A DNA stretch of 64,000 bases from Ascaphus truei (taxonomy: Eukaryota; Chordata; Amphibia; Anura; Ascaphidae), in NCBI GenBank assembly GCA_036426205.1, contig CM071573.1, forward strand, positions 42,180,106 to 42,244,105. Reading direction: 5' to 3'. A model generated the notes under the pieces. It was not told the origin of the DNA and did not search any database. It saw only the letters and a list, made by a program, of their open reading frames with translations. Each line of letters starts with the position of its first letter. The stretch's first letter is position 1. Made by a program: the position numbers and the translations under genes. This document shows, one piece after another, positions 41,790-52,627 of this stretch.

Positions 41790-42385
41790 TGTTTAAAAAA
41801 AACATATAGTTTTTGAATGTTTTGCTGCTTTAAGGAGCTATTTAATGCTATTAAAGGGGGATAATACATATGAGCCAGGTGCATTTGACACCTCATTATA
41901 ATATCTACAATGTTTAACAGGTAAAATAACAAGCTGATGTGTTTTTGACAGAATATGTGCACCGATTGTTTGATACATTGTTGCTGCTAAGTACATGTTC
42001 AGCATTGGCCTTCATAGTAACTGAGAAAATTAGCCATTTGCTTGTCTGGTTTCCCCATGTATCCGGTAAAAACTTTAGGACAAGAATTGGAGAAAATTGA
42101 ATTTAAACTAAAACAAAACCCAAAACGCAGTGGACGAGGAACTGAAATAATTCTGACAGGAAGAAACACGGTGTGTCAATCCTTCTCTGCCTCCTGTTAA
42201 TGTCAGAAGTCATTTCATTCAATAAATGTATTTAAATACTATATTCCAGAGGTTCTTTGACAGTGACAGATAGAAAAGATCTTTAAAAAGGGCAAACAGT
42301 GAACAAGGATTCATTTGTAGGGGTACTAAGTGATAGGAATTTTTTTACATTTGAATACAGCCTTTTTTGCCTATATTTTAGACAA
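41790..42385. other. No gene recognised
   Basis: AT-rich unique sequence; includes TGCTGCTTTAAGG-type wording of old MITEs but no clear ends. Confidence 0.5.
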
Positions 42386-42389
42386 AATA

Positions 42390-42805
42390 ATCTTATCCTT
42401 TCCCGTGCTGCCCCCTATCTCTGGAATTCCCAACCATGCACCGACTCTCCCCCCAGCTTTCAGCATGCACTCCCTGAAAACGCACCTTCTTAAGGATGTC
42501 TGTCTGGCATACCACTAACATCCTCTCCCAACTCTATTAGTACCAGCTGTGCGGCTGGACCACACTCCATTCTCAGGTATACTCTGCCCCACAATGAGCA
42601 GCTACTTAACCTTTTGTTTCAACATTGCTCCTCAAACCCTCTAAAGTGCAAGCTCTTGGAATCAGGGCCCTCATTCCTTTCAGCATCTGTTTGCGCTTGT
42701 TTGTCCTCCTTTGCATGTCACTCTGTTTATATCACTTAAATAACACTGCGCCACAATGCACTGAGCTGCGGAATATGTTGGCGCTTAACAAATAAATGAT
42801 TATAA
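42390..42805 (+). mobile_element. L2-like LINE, ORF2 C-terminus and 3' end
   Basis: Remnant frames read LWNSQP and SFSMHSLKTHLL, the usual end of L2-type ORF2. The tail has GTGCAAGCTCTTGGAATCAG, CTGTTTGCGCTTGTTTGTCC and GCGGAATATGTTGGCGCTTA before AATAAATGATTATAATAG. Confidence 0.7.
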
Positions 42806-42861
42806 TAGTGATCCTGTCCCGTTAGAGTAAGAAGCAGACAGCACCCAAAGGAGGTTATTGG

Positions 42862-43242
42862 TAACAGATGGGCACATTTTGGGGGCGGATTTGCATCTGC
42901 AGCGGATCGGCCGGGTCCTTTGGTCTGCGGGTTTCAGCGGAACCATCTCAAAGAGGGCGATTCGCGTTTTTGCAGATTTTGTATTATTATTACCAATACA
43001 CTCCTTGGATTCCAGAACCCGTGGACGGATTTGTAGAATCCAATCCACGAGTCAGTAATCCGTTCTTAAGAATCCGCCAGCGGGTTGTATCCACGGGTTG
43101 TATCTAATGATGTTTTTTGATGAATCCACGGAGATGGAAACCGCCCAAATCCATTCGCGAATTTTACACCGCGAAACAGATTTTCGGGGGTTACAACAGC
43201 GAAAATCTGGGAAATGTATTTGGGCAGATTTAACCATCTCTA
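42862..43242. mobile_element. hAT-type MITE, TAGAGATGGGC family (copy 2)
   Basis: Shares GGCGGATTTGCATCTGCAG, TCAAAGAGGGCGATTCGCG and GTAGAATCCAATCCAC with 16013-16355. Ends CAGATGGGC and CCATCTCTA. Target duplication lost. Confidence 0.75.
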
Positions 43243-43880
43243 ACCATGACCCATAAACGAGATTGGGTAAAAACATTGCAATTTTGGTGGGAGAACAGAT
43301 TGAAAATGTTATGAGAAATCTGAGAAACAGGTGTAAATGGAAATTTTGGATTCTGTTAACAAAAGGTTTAAGTCAAAGTAAAACATTTTCAGACTATTAT
43401 ATTTCATTTTGGAGCAGCATGAACAATTTTCATTGATGTTGAGCATGGTCTTTGATGACCACTAAAAGAGACCGTCTGTATTCTCAAATGCTCACATACA
43501 ACATCTAAGAAGAACGGTAATGGTATTTCCAACTTAGGATATCACAACTAACAAATACGACAAGTTTGGTTTAGTTATATTGATATTTTGCATCCTGCTT
43601 TTGTCTTTTGTCTAAAGAGGAAATAACATTCACATTTCTCTAGTTCTACACCCTTGAATAACAATGATCTACTTTTTTTTGTGAATAAGCAAAAGATAAA
43701 AGTGAATAATACCAATTCACCTCCCTTTCTCATACGTCACCATCAACAAAATATTGACAAATAATTCTGCCATTACCAGCTGTAATTATAAACTCTAGGT
43801 GTCAGTACTATTGGTGCTATATGTCTTTTACAACTTATGAGGGGCACAGTCACCTCCTAGTGACCCCCCTGTATTATGCA
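43243..43880. other. No gene recognised
   Basis: Unique AT-rich sequence. Confidence 0.5.
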
Positions 43881-43886
43881 CTAAGG

Positions 43887-44133
43887 CCGGAGGGCTCAAC
43901 TCCACTCCACAAGCCCTGACCAACAGGTCAGGTTTTCAGGATATTCCAGCTTCAGCACAGGTGGCTCAATCAGTCCCAGCTTTACAACAGGTGGTTCAAT
44001 TAGTCCCTGCTTCAGCACAGGTAGCTGAATCAAAGGCTCAGTCTTCGACTTTGATTGAGCCACCTGTGCTGAACTGGGATATCCTGAAAACCTGACCTGT
44101 TGGGGGGCTTGAGGACTGGAGTTGAACACTTAG
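43887..44133. mobile_element. Palindromic hAT MITE with an extra repeat unit
   Basis: Family core on both sides; the left half has three TCAGCACAGGTGGCTCAATC-like units instead of one or two. Outer ends are decayed. Confidence 0.75.
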
Positions 44134-45417
44134 GAGACGTTAATGCGGTTTCCTATTTGCATCTTTTTCTCACATTTTGCACAGCCTCAAACTGGAGCTC
44201 ACACCAAAACAGCAATGTTGTAACCCAGCATCTACCCTGTGAACCTCTTATTTCTTCCTTTCCGTGCCACAGCTCTCAGATCCCTAAAATATAGAACTAT
44301 GGTAGAGAAATTACCTTTCTTTAACATTGAGAAACAAATAGCCGATTTCAAAATCCAACACTGCACTCAACAAGTCGACCAGGAGACATTCAACAAACAA
44401 TAAAATGCTCAATATTGATAGTATTATTGAACTTTTCTATTTTCATATTAAAAACATTTTGAAACAAACTAAACCAGCTTTCAGTACAAACTGAGCAAAG
44501 TGTTTTATTAACAGGAAGTCAGTTTTTATTGTCTGTGTTATTCTGTGTATACAGTAGTTTACTGGAACTCCCTATGCATTGAAGACAATACAGTAGATGC
44601 CTTCTCCAGCTATTAGAAACCTGCATTAGAACAATGCAACCTACTAATAAGAATGTGTTCTGTATTCCATTGTCAATACCAATTAGGAGTTCAATAGGAA
44701 AAAGAGACATTGGTGTTTTCAACACCCTGGTAAAAATGAGGCGCCACATTCCTTGCAAACTTTTCAAACTTGATTCCTTAGTAAATTCTTCCCGACAATA
44801 GTTAGTGACAAGCATGTCAAAAATAACAAACTCCGTCCTATAGAAGACCTATCAATAATTTAGCATTCTCCACCAGAGACTCTTGTGTTTTGCAATAATG
44901 AAATATATGATTTTAAAAATAAATAATAGGCTCTTGTCAGCCCGATTGTAGCTAGAAGTTATGAATTTGATTGATTGACTGAACATTTGTCTACGTTCTC
45001 TCTCGCTGGATCAAAGAGAAACTGTTCCGTTTGCCCAAGGCCACTTGCAATTTATTTAGAGACTGTGTTCGTATCCCAGCAGGTAGCAATATTGGACCGA
45101 GATACACAGAAAACTAGCTCTTTGAGGTTCTTATAATTCCAAGGGGTGCCACAAATGAGATTTTTGTTTCACTTCATTAAATCATTAACCACTTATTCAC
45201 TAGGACACGGCATCACATTTATAAAATACATCCTTTATGAGTACTTTCCAATATATTGCCAACTACGTACACAACTTAGGTGACATCTGAGTCCTGGTTT
45301 TGAGTTGGGACTTAAAATCACAGCAGAGGGAACAATTTTGGATTGTTACCTTTGATAGTAAAGCTACCAAACGTCTAAACTAGAGCGTTGAACTAACTCA
45401 TTTTCTTAGATAATATA
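44134..45417. other. No gene recognised
   Basis: Unique sequence apart from short AT-rich patches. No exon-like frame with splice sites. Confidence 0.5.
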
Positions 45418-46030
45418 CTTTTTTTTTTTTTATAACTTCAAGTTTATTGAGTTTTTCATTACAAGTTGTATCATGAATACAGGTAAAATATATACAATCA
45501 CAATATTACATTCAGGTACGATACATATTTTCTTTCCTGTGGGCTTGGGTCGGAGTAATGGCTAAAGAACAAGAGGGCCCATTTTAAGCCGATAGGCCCA
45601 GGAGGTCATTTAAACTTGGGGGTGGAAACAAAAATGAGGGTAAGAAAGGGCAGAGGAGGAGGGGTAGAGGGAGGGGGGTTGGACGCGGGCTCCCTGAGCT
45701 TCTATGTTGTGGTCGGGACCGGGATTGCTGTGGCCTACCCCCTTATGGTCTAATCTGAGTTGAAGTGCCGTGTAGGGTCTGGGGTCCGATGTCTTGTCAG
45801 GCCGCCAGCGCGTTCTTTGGGGGAGAATGCATCTATGATTATCATTGCCAAATTGTGGTTACCTCAATCCCCGGGATATCTGTCTGTGCCAGCCAAGGCG
45901 TCCAGACTTTTAGATATTTGGTGCCAGTGTCATTAACTAAACTTGTTAATTTTTCCATCTGACATATATACCATAATCTGTTCCGAATCTTGGGGATGTT
46001 TGTGATCTCCGGTCGTTTCCACTACTTTTT
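45418..46030 (-). mobile_element. L1-like LINE, 3' end with poly(A)
   Basis: Poly-T at 45419-45431 is the poly(A) tail on the - strand. Read that way, frames include WQMEKLTSLVNDTGTKYLK and VWTPWLAQ, phrases typical of the ORF2 end of L1-type elements, then a G/C-biased 3' UTR. Confidence 0.55.
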
Positions 46031-46214
46031 ATTTTTTATGTAAGTTTTGCATAGGTAATTCTTGTGTTAATATGTATATTTGATTTTTGTTGTATTAAAG
46101 TTGTACGTTATTGTTGTGAATGATCTCACTCAAATGGGCACAGATTTGTTTGTTTTGCAAATTGCTTTGTTGATGTATATATAAGAAAAACCTTTCTTGC
46201 TTTATCCATTGTAA

Positions 46215-46256
46215 CACCGCCGGAAGAAGAGTGTGTATCTCGAAAGCGCGCACAAA
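46215..46256 (+). ncRNA. Hammerhead-like relic
   Basis: CGGAAGA, then GAG/CTC, GAAA and palindrome GCGCGC, followed by CAAATAAAAGC. No NUH triplet and a changed core; not active. Confidence 0.25.
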
Positions 46257-46479
46257 TAAAAGCATTTTGTTAGCCACAGAACGGTATCGTCTATTCGTTT
46301 TTTATTTTATTTTTATAGTTTATTGTATATAGTCAGTAAGGCAGTTGGCACTCACGTGGAGTTGGAGTAGATGTTGGTGCTTATCCCTTAGATGTAAGAT
46401 AGATAAGGTTTTTCACGTTGCAAACTCTGCAAACATACTATATGCCAAGATCCCACAGCCAGTCACAACCATGGAACAC

Positions 46480-46830
46480 TCAATGTCAATGGATCATACT
46501 GCTGCATACCCAGGAATGTGGGTTATATGATTCAGTGCAACAAATGTGACCATGGATGCTACATTAGGGAAACCAGCAAAAACTTCAAGGCAGAATGAAT
46601 ATGCACAGACACTCTATACTCCACCAAGAAGAAGGAAGATACTGCTCACCAGTGGAACATCATTTCTCACAACCAGGTCATTCCATAAACGATTTAAAAA
46701 TCAAAATCCTCAATGGAATGTTTAAACGCACCATTTGAACTGAGAATGATAAGACTCTTTGACACCAAAACAAGAGGACTTAATGCGGATATGGGGTTTC
46801 TCACATACTATAACAATTGTTTATCATTAT
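46480..46830 (+). pseudogene. GIY-YIG endonuclease of a Penelope-like element, broken
   Basis: Fragments VGYMIQCNKCDHGCYIRET, then KNFKAE (stop), HQWNIISHNQ, and in another frame RMIRLFDTKTRGLNADMGFL. These are hallmark phrases of the Penelope GIY-YIG domain. In-frame stops and a frameshift make it dead, and YIGET has become YIRET. Confidence 0.75.
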
Positions 46831-46868
46831 CCTGCCTGCCTCTCTGCAAATGTTCTTATCAGACCTCC

Positions 46869-46897
46869 CACCCCCCCACACCCCCCCCCCCCCCCCA
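46869..46897. repeat. Poly-C rich tract
   Basis: Two C runs broken by CACA inside the Penelope-like 3' region. Confidence 0.85.
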
Positions 46898-47061
46898 CAG
46901 CATCCCTTTCCCCCTCCATGCTGTTACTTGTCACCGTTTTATTACCCTACAAAAGTCTATAGACATCCCTTTCCCACCCACCCTTATCTAAATCTGCCTT
47001 TTTATGTTTGTTTTTTTCCTGCCTTCTAAACCTCTGTTTTAGCATTGACTCCTTTGTAAAC

Positions 47062-47121
47062 CAGTATTGCTGACCTGAAGAAGAGAGGAGAACTCTCGAA
47101 AGCTTGTCCTATGATATACTG
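47062..47121 (+). ncRNA. Hammerhead-ribozyme-like motif in the Penelope-like 3' region
   Basis: CTGAAGA (47075-47081) fits CUGANGA. Stem II GAGAG (47083-47087) pairs exactly with CTCTC (47093-47097). GAAA is at 47098-47101, and palindrome AGCT is followed by T47105 (CUU triplet). Stem I: GAC (47072-47074) with GTC (47106-47108), then an internal loop, then CAGTAT (47062-47067) with ATACTG (47116-47121). The most complete of the seven copies. Confidence 0.6.
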
Positions 47122-47169
47122 TAAATTGTTAGTCCAAATAAAAAAGGTATCACCTAATACTGAAGAACT

Positions 47170-49249
47170 CATTTATTCTGCACTATATAAGGAATATATT
47201 TTGACTTATACGCTTCCCGTTGCGCTCTTTTCTTGTGTTTTTTCTCGCCGGTTTCCTCCGATGATCGCGGGCTGATGCAGAGCTGCACGGGAGGCTTTTG
47301 AATGGTAAAGGAATTGTTGAACAGTGGGGTTTTTTCAAAACAATAACAGGTTTAGGACTGGTGGAGACTATTGTAACAGGTAATCTGAAGATTTAAGTAG
47401 TTTCCATATACACACTGCTTTATAGTGTACACATACAGTAAAAGCACTGTACAATTTATGATCAGACTCTACATTAAAGGAACTCTAGTGTTCTTCCTAC
47501 ATCCTGAAGTGCAGGATTATGGGTTTCCCAAATCTCCTTGAATTCCTCATTTTAAACCAGTGAATTTGAGAAAATATTATACATCTATTTTTCTGACTTC
47601 TAATTGAATAATAACTGCAATGTTTTGGTACAGACACCTATTTTTAAATTGCCATACAAGGCTCAGGGAATTCTGGACTGAGTATGTCTGTCCCTCTCTC
47701 TCTGCATAGCACCATTCACTTGGGCCCCAACAGGGCATTAAATCAATACTTAGGAGCCGTGTCAGATAACAGTGTCCCCCTGTGTAGGAAAGGTTATTGC
47801 TTGATTGACAGCCCAAAAGACCATTTTATATATATTCATGTTGTGTAAATACTTCCTGAACCGCCATGCCCACATCATTAGTGATATGCAAATATTTTCA
47901 CTATAACATAGCCTTTATATACTGCCATTTTTGCAAAAGTCAGACAAAAAGAGGTGACATTTGGGAGAAATTTGCAATATTTGCAGATGTTTGAACAATT
48001 GCAGATTCAGCAAGAATTTAGCAATGTAAGAAAAAACAACAACAAACGTTGCAAAGTTTGAAGACATTCCCACATCTCTATATATTACTATATTATTGTA
48101 ACTACACACACATTGCGGGGCCCTTGTACAGGGCAGGCATGCATTGAAGGGCCGAATGGGGTTAAGAGAATGTTTTTCTCAGCCGAGTGTGAGTCCAGGT
48201 TTTTACACATCTTAGTTTGACAGCTTTTAGTTCTTAATTAACCTGGCTCTGATTAATCAGTATCACAGCCTCTAACACCCAGAGGTGACCAACAGCTGAA
48301 TTACAATGAGGCATCTGCACAGAACTTCAACATGAAAGCAGGAAAGGTAGACAGGCAATATTTCTTTAAACAAATGTTATAGCTTCCATGACAGAGCTGA
48401 CAGGAAAGCAACAGAGAGTGTGAGGCCAGATATATTTTATTAGTCACCAATGCAATGCCATCTATTATCATTAACATGGACACACCTGTCTTTAGCTCAA
48501 TACACCCAGGTACTTTCAATTATCACTCAGTTTGGCAGTGTATTAAACCCGGAACAAACATTTTCCTCTCTCTTAGGATCCCCTGCAGCATCCTGCCTGC
48601 AAAGTGGAGATGGGCTTGCAAAAGGGCACAAATTAATGGATGTAACTGAATAATTAGCTATAAATTCTTGGCAAAGGGTGCCTTGTATTACCAAGGAGTT
48701 TTACAGCCATACAAGGAAACAGGCTTGGCAGCTGTAAGACAAAACATACATGCTCCTGCTACAGCACTTGGAGACTATGTACTGTACAGAGCAAATACAG
48801 GACGCACCACAAGACTTAGTTTTTCCTGTAGGGTCTGGTCCAAATGTTTTATACCTGTCCTGCAAGCCTTAGGTAGCCAAAGTCTGCTACTAAAGAAAGG
48901 ATCTATCTGATGGAATGAGGAGGAAAGTTGTGCACGCAATTAATGTCTGTGTTAAGTATTTCTTCCCCTAATTTGATAAAGCCAAATTAAGACAGCCCGA
49001 ACAGATTATGGAAGGATAACATGACACTCAGCCCGAGGAGCCACGAGGAACAGGTGAGGCGGTGAAATGAGGTTAGGTATTTAAGGGGCTGTAGCCTCAG
49101 ACCTACCTCTCTCCTCATGTGCAGGCTTTCGCCCAAAAGGTTCCCAACCCCCCTTTTTATTTTAGTGGATGGGGCGGATTACGATGTTAAATGTTATTGT
49201 TTGACAAGGCATATAACCTGTAATTAATAAAGGGAAAAAAAGATATAAG
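47170..49249. other. No gene recognised
   Basis: About 2 kb of unique sequence. AT-rich, no exon-like frames. Confidence 0.5.
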
Positions 49250-49498
49250 CGGCGAGAAGGAGCGGCTCAGTGAGTAAAGACACTGACTGGCACTGAGTTT
49301 GAAGCAGGGGAACCTGGTTCAATTCCAGGTTTTGGCTCCTTGTGACCTTGGCCAAGTCACTTTATCTCCCTGTGCCTCAGGCACCAAAAACATAGATTGT
49401 AAGCTCTACGGGGCAGGGACCACTGCTTGCAAATTGTCTCTGTAAAGCGCTGCATAAAACTAGCAGCGCTATACAAGAACATGCTATTATTATTATAT
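49250..49498 (+). mobile_element. CORE-SINE (MIR-type) with L2-like tail
   Basis: tRNA-derived head with an A box (GGCTCAGTGAG, 49264-49274) and a B box (GGTTCAATTCC, 49316-49326). The CORE region reads TGACCTTGGCCAAGTCACTT, then CTGTGCCTCAG. The tail TTGTAAGCTCTACGGGGCAG to CGCTATACAAGAACATG is L2-like. All three parts are in order, so this is a near full-length copy. Confidence 0.85.
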
Positions 49499-49499
49499 A

Positions 49500-50460
49500 A
49501 AAATATATACATTGGCATGATTCAAAAAGCATTGCCAGCTCCTGGTGGCCCTCTGTGCCCTCCTGTGCTTGTTCTGTAACCCGTGGGGTATGACTTTGAG
49601 CACGGTAACAGAATGGCTTTCTGAAAGCACAGCATACTTTAGTAACTAGTACTGCTGCCTGAAGCAGCTTTGGTTGAGCATTCGAGGAAGAATTGTGCGT
49701 TTCTCAGCCTCTCTTCATTCTGTTATCAGCATTTCCTACTGAGCTGTCACCTGGACTGGGTAATGGGACAGGACCATTGAGAGCTCTGCTCCCCCTGCAC
49801 AGCACTTGTCTGTGCGCCAGTAAGTGGGTTGTGAGTATAATCCTCAATCACAAAGAGCTGACATGCTGCGGAACTGACTGACATGCCCGCTCCTGGGTGG
49901 TCTCATACAGAGGACCAGTGTGCAGCCTCAATAAAAACATTCCGACAATTTCCAACACACATTTATTTGTTCTTGCCCATTACCAGCTTTTCAGAACATG
50001 GCAGGTGCCTTTGTTGTTGGCTATTTGCATTGTGCGAGTCCTGAGTGATACAGTACACTACCTTTATTTGTGTTCTGTTACTGCCGGGGAGAAAAGAAGG
50101 TAGTAGTGATTCTGTGCTTCACTGCTGCAAAACACAGTCCCTTTAAACGTGGTGACCCAAACACTTTATACTGTATTGGTAAGAGCAGGCAGGGTGGGAG
50201 AATGCTAAAATACAGAAGAAAATGGTAAAAGAAAATGTTTAAAGAAAAGGTAGTGTTACTCAGAACCAGCTCATACCATCAAGTTGTGACCGCTGTATTG
50301 GGCACTGTGTATATTATATACCACACGGCAAAGCTATGTCGCATACTGTATATGTGTATTGTAGGCCCTTCATATATTACAGAGGTTAAAAAGCAGGCAC
50401 TCCTGCAAAATGGACTTTTAGTCCAATCCTAAAGATCCGAATTGCCAAATCTCTGCCGCT
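49500..50460. other. No gene recognised
   Basis: Unique sequence; short frames only. Confidence 0.5.
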
Positions 50461-50464
50461 TACT

Positions 50465-50775
50465 TAGATCGTAAGCTCTTTGGGGAAGGGGACTCACTAC
50501 CCCACTACACCCCTGGGATGCCCTTCCCCTCAATATCCGACCATTAACCTCTCTCTCCACCTTTAAGACCCATATTAAAACAGACCTCTGACCGTGGCCC
50601 CTTGCAGGCGTACTTACCAGAACACCCTCCTACTGTCTCTGTACGGTCTTCCTACTTACACTTAGATTGTAAGCTATTCACAGCAGGGACTGTGTTATAA
50701 TATTGTGTCATGTGTATTACGGCTCTGAAGCGCTATGTACATGGCTGGTGCTATATAAATAAAGGTATACATACA
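50465..50775 (+). mobile_element. L2-type LINE 3' end
   Basis: GATCGTAAGCTCTTTGGGG, CTTAGATTGTAAGCTATTC, then GAAGCGCTATGTACATGG and GTGCTATATAAATAAAGG ending in ATACATACAT. Decayed frames upstream. Confidence 0.65.
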
Positions 50776-51044
50776 TCTGATTGCATTTTGTATGCAGGCA
50801 CGAAAACGTTGGATTAAGAGGCAAAAAAGGCAGTGACAAATACCACTTTATAAAAGGACAATGTCACTTCCAATTAATTAATTAATTTCCTTGAACTTCA
50901 ACGCCGCCTGTTTACTTTTCCCCCTTAATTATTGCATTCAATCTCAGAGTTGGAGATATGTAAATATCAATACACTGATTTTTGTCCCCATCAAATATAA
51001 TGCCTAATATTGTTAGTAGGATTATCTTGTTTACCCCAGTGGAG

Positions 51045-52110
51045 GTATATTTATTTATTTATTTATTTATCAAATGTTTTACCAGGAAGTAATACATTGA
51101 GAGCTAAATCTCGTTTTCAAGTATGTCCTGGGCATAGTTAATATGACAAATAATACATGGTTACAAATACAGTTCCATAGATGAACAGGGTATACATTAT
51201 ATACAATACATTGCATGCACAGTTAGAGAAGATGTCTATTATAGGCTTATGTAACAGTTACAGACCAGATTAAAATGTGAGACAGCCTTAGTTTTGAAAG
51301 AACTTAAACTGGTGGTGGATGTGAGAGTCTCCGGTAGGTTGTTCCAGTTTTGGGGTGCACGGTAAGAGAAGGAGGAGCGGCCGGATACTTTGTTGAGCCT
51401 TGGGACCATGAACAGTCTTTTGGAGTCAGATCTCAGATGATAAGTGCTGCATGTGGTAGGAGTGAGGAGCTTGTTCCGATAGGTGGGTAGCTTGCCCAGA
51501 AAGTATTTGAAGGCAAGACAGGAAAGGTGAACTTTGCGCCTAGACTCGAGTAATGACCAATCTAGTTCTTTGAGCATTTCGCAGTGATGTGTGTTGTAGT
51601 TGCATTGGAGAACGAAACGACAAATTGAATTGTAGAGGGTGTCAAGTTTGCCAAGGTGGGTTTGAGGTGCCGAGCCGTATACTATGTCTCCATAGTCGAT
51701 AATTGGCATTAGCATCTGCTGTGCAATACGCTTTCTGACCAGCAGGCTTAGGGAGGATTTGTTCCTATAAAGTACCCCTAGTTTGGCATAGGTTTTGGAT
51801 ATCAGAGTATCAATGTGCATTCCGAATATTAAGTGGGAGTCAAACCATATGCCCAGGTATTTAAAACTAGTAACAGGAGTTAGGGTGGTGTTAGCGTTGG
51901 TTCTGATCTGGAGCTCAGTCACTGGAAGCTTTAAAAATGTAGTCTTGGTCCCAAATACCATTGTTACAGTCTTGTCGGTGTTTAAAAACAGTTTGTTTTG
52001 GAAAATCCAGTTTTCGAGTCTCAAAAAGTCAGACTGAAGTATGTGTTCAAGGTCAGAGAGGCTAGGGCTGTGTGCATATAGGATTGTGTCATCTGCATAC
52101 ATGTGTATTG
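51045..52110 (-). mobile_element. 5'-truncated non-LTR retrotransposon (L2/CR1-like)
   Basis: Reverse transcriptase C-terminal half (51239-52102) followed by a 3' UTR with AGGACATACTTGAAAACGAG and a (TAAA)n tail at 51050-51075. Copies of the same 3' end are at 14636 and 25195. Confidence 0.85.
51239..52102 (-). pseudogene. LINE ORF2 fragment, reverse transcriptase from the YADD box to the C-terminus
   Basis: 287 codons without a stop. Starts MYADDTILYAHSPSLSDLE: the catalytic YADD box, with the rest of the palm domain missing upstream. VTSFKYLGIWFDSHL is the next conserved block, and the end [20 protein letters not shown] is typical of the Jockey-group clades (L2, CR1, Rex). The intact frame suggests a fairly recent insertion, but without its N-terminus it cannot be active. 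Confidence 0.85.
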
Positions 52111-52216
52111 AGACTTCCTTACAAGCTGTGGGAAGATCATATATATTCTATGTCTTATATAAACTTTCCCTGTCTTACAGTATATAACTCTGTATTGTAT
52201 AACTCTCTCTGTCTTA

Positions 52217-52421
52217 CAGGCAGTCCTCAGTTATCCAATGGAATCCGTTCTGGAAGTAGCTTGGGATAGTGAAACCGTTGTAAAGTGAGTCCCATGTTAA
52301 TCAGTGGCGTGAGCGTTGGATAACGCATTCCGGCGTCAAAAAAGGCCCATAGGGTTGCATTGTACAGTGTTGGATATGCCATTCGTTGTAAAGTGAAACG
52401 TTCGATAGCGAGGACTACCTG
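52217..52421. mobile_element. Mariner-type MITE, CAGGCAGTCCTCAGTTATCC ends
   Basis: CAGGCAGTCCTCAGTTATCC and TTCGATAGCGAGGACTACCTG form inverted ends; TA precedes the left end in CTTA. The insertion lies next to duplicated TAACTCTCTCTGTCTTACAG. Confidence 0.65.
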
Positions 52422-52627
52422 AAAGTATAGAACTCTGTATTATATAACTCTCTGTTGGGAAGAGCAGGTTGAGTGCACAGTGCTATGTGATCCACAAGAA
52501 TGAAAGTGTGTGGTCATAATCAGTATTGCTTTGTATCGCTACATGATACTCGAGGCTAAAGAAAATGTAAAAGGTACTAGGAAACCAGATCAGAGACAGC
52601 GGACGTCTTCAACATCTGAATGAAATA

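Larger units (their letters stand above)
46340..47165 (+). mobile_element. Penelope-like retroelement, 3' part
   Basis: A broken GIY-YIG endonuclease (46480-46830), then a C-rich stretch and a hammerhead-like motif (47062-47121) followed by GTCCAAATAAAAAAGG. This matches the known 3' layout of Neptune-type Penelope elements in fish and frogs. Confidence 0.7.

Noticed and set aside
46215..46256. Active hammerhead
   Set aside because: Core is CGGAAGA and no NUH triplet follows the palindrome.
49250..49330. Possible tRNA gene from the A and B boxes
   Set aside because: The boxes are followed by a CORE-SINE body and L2-like tail, and no full cloverleaf is present.
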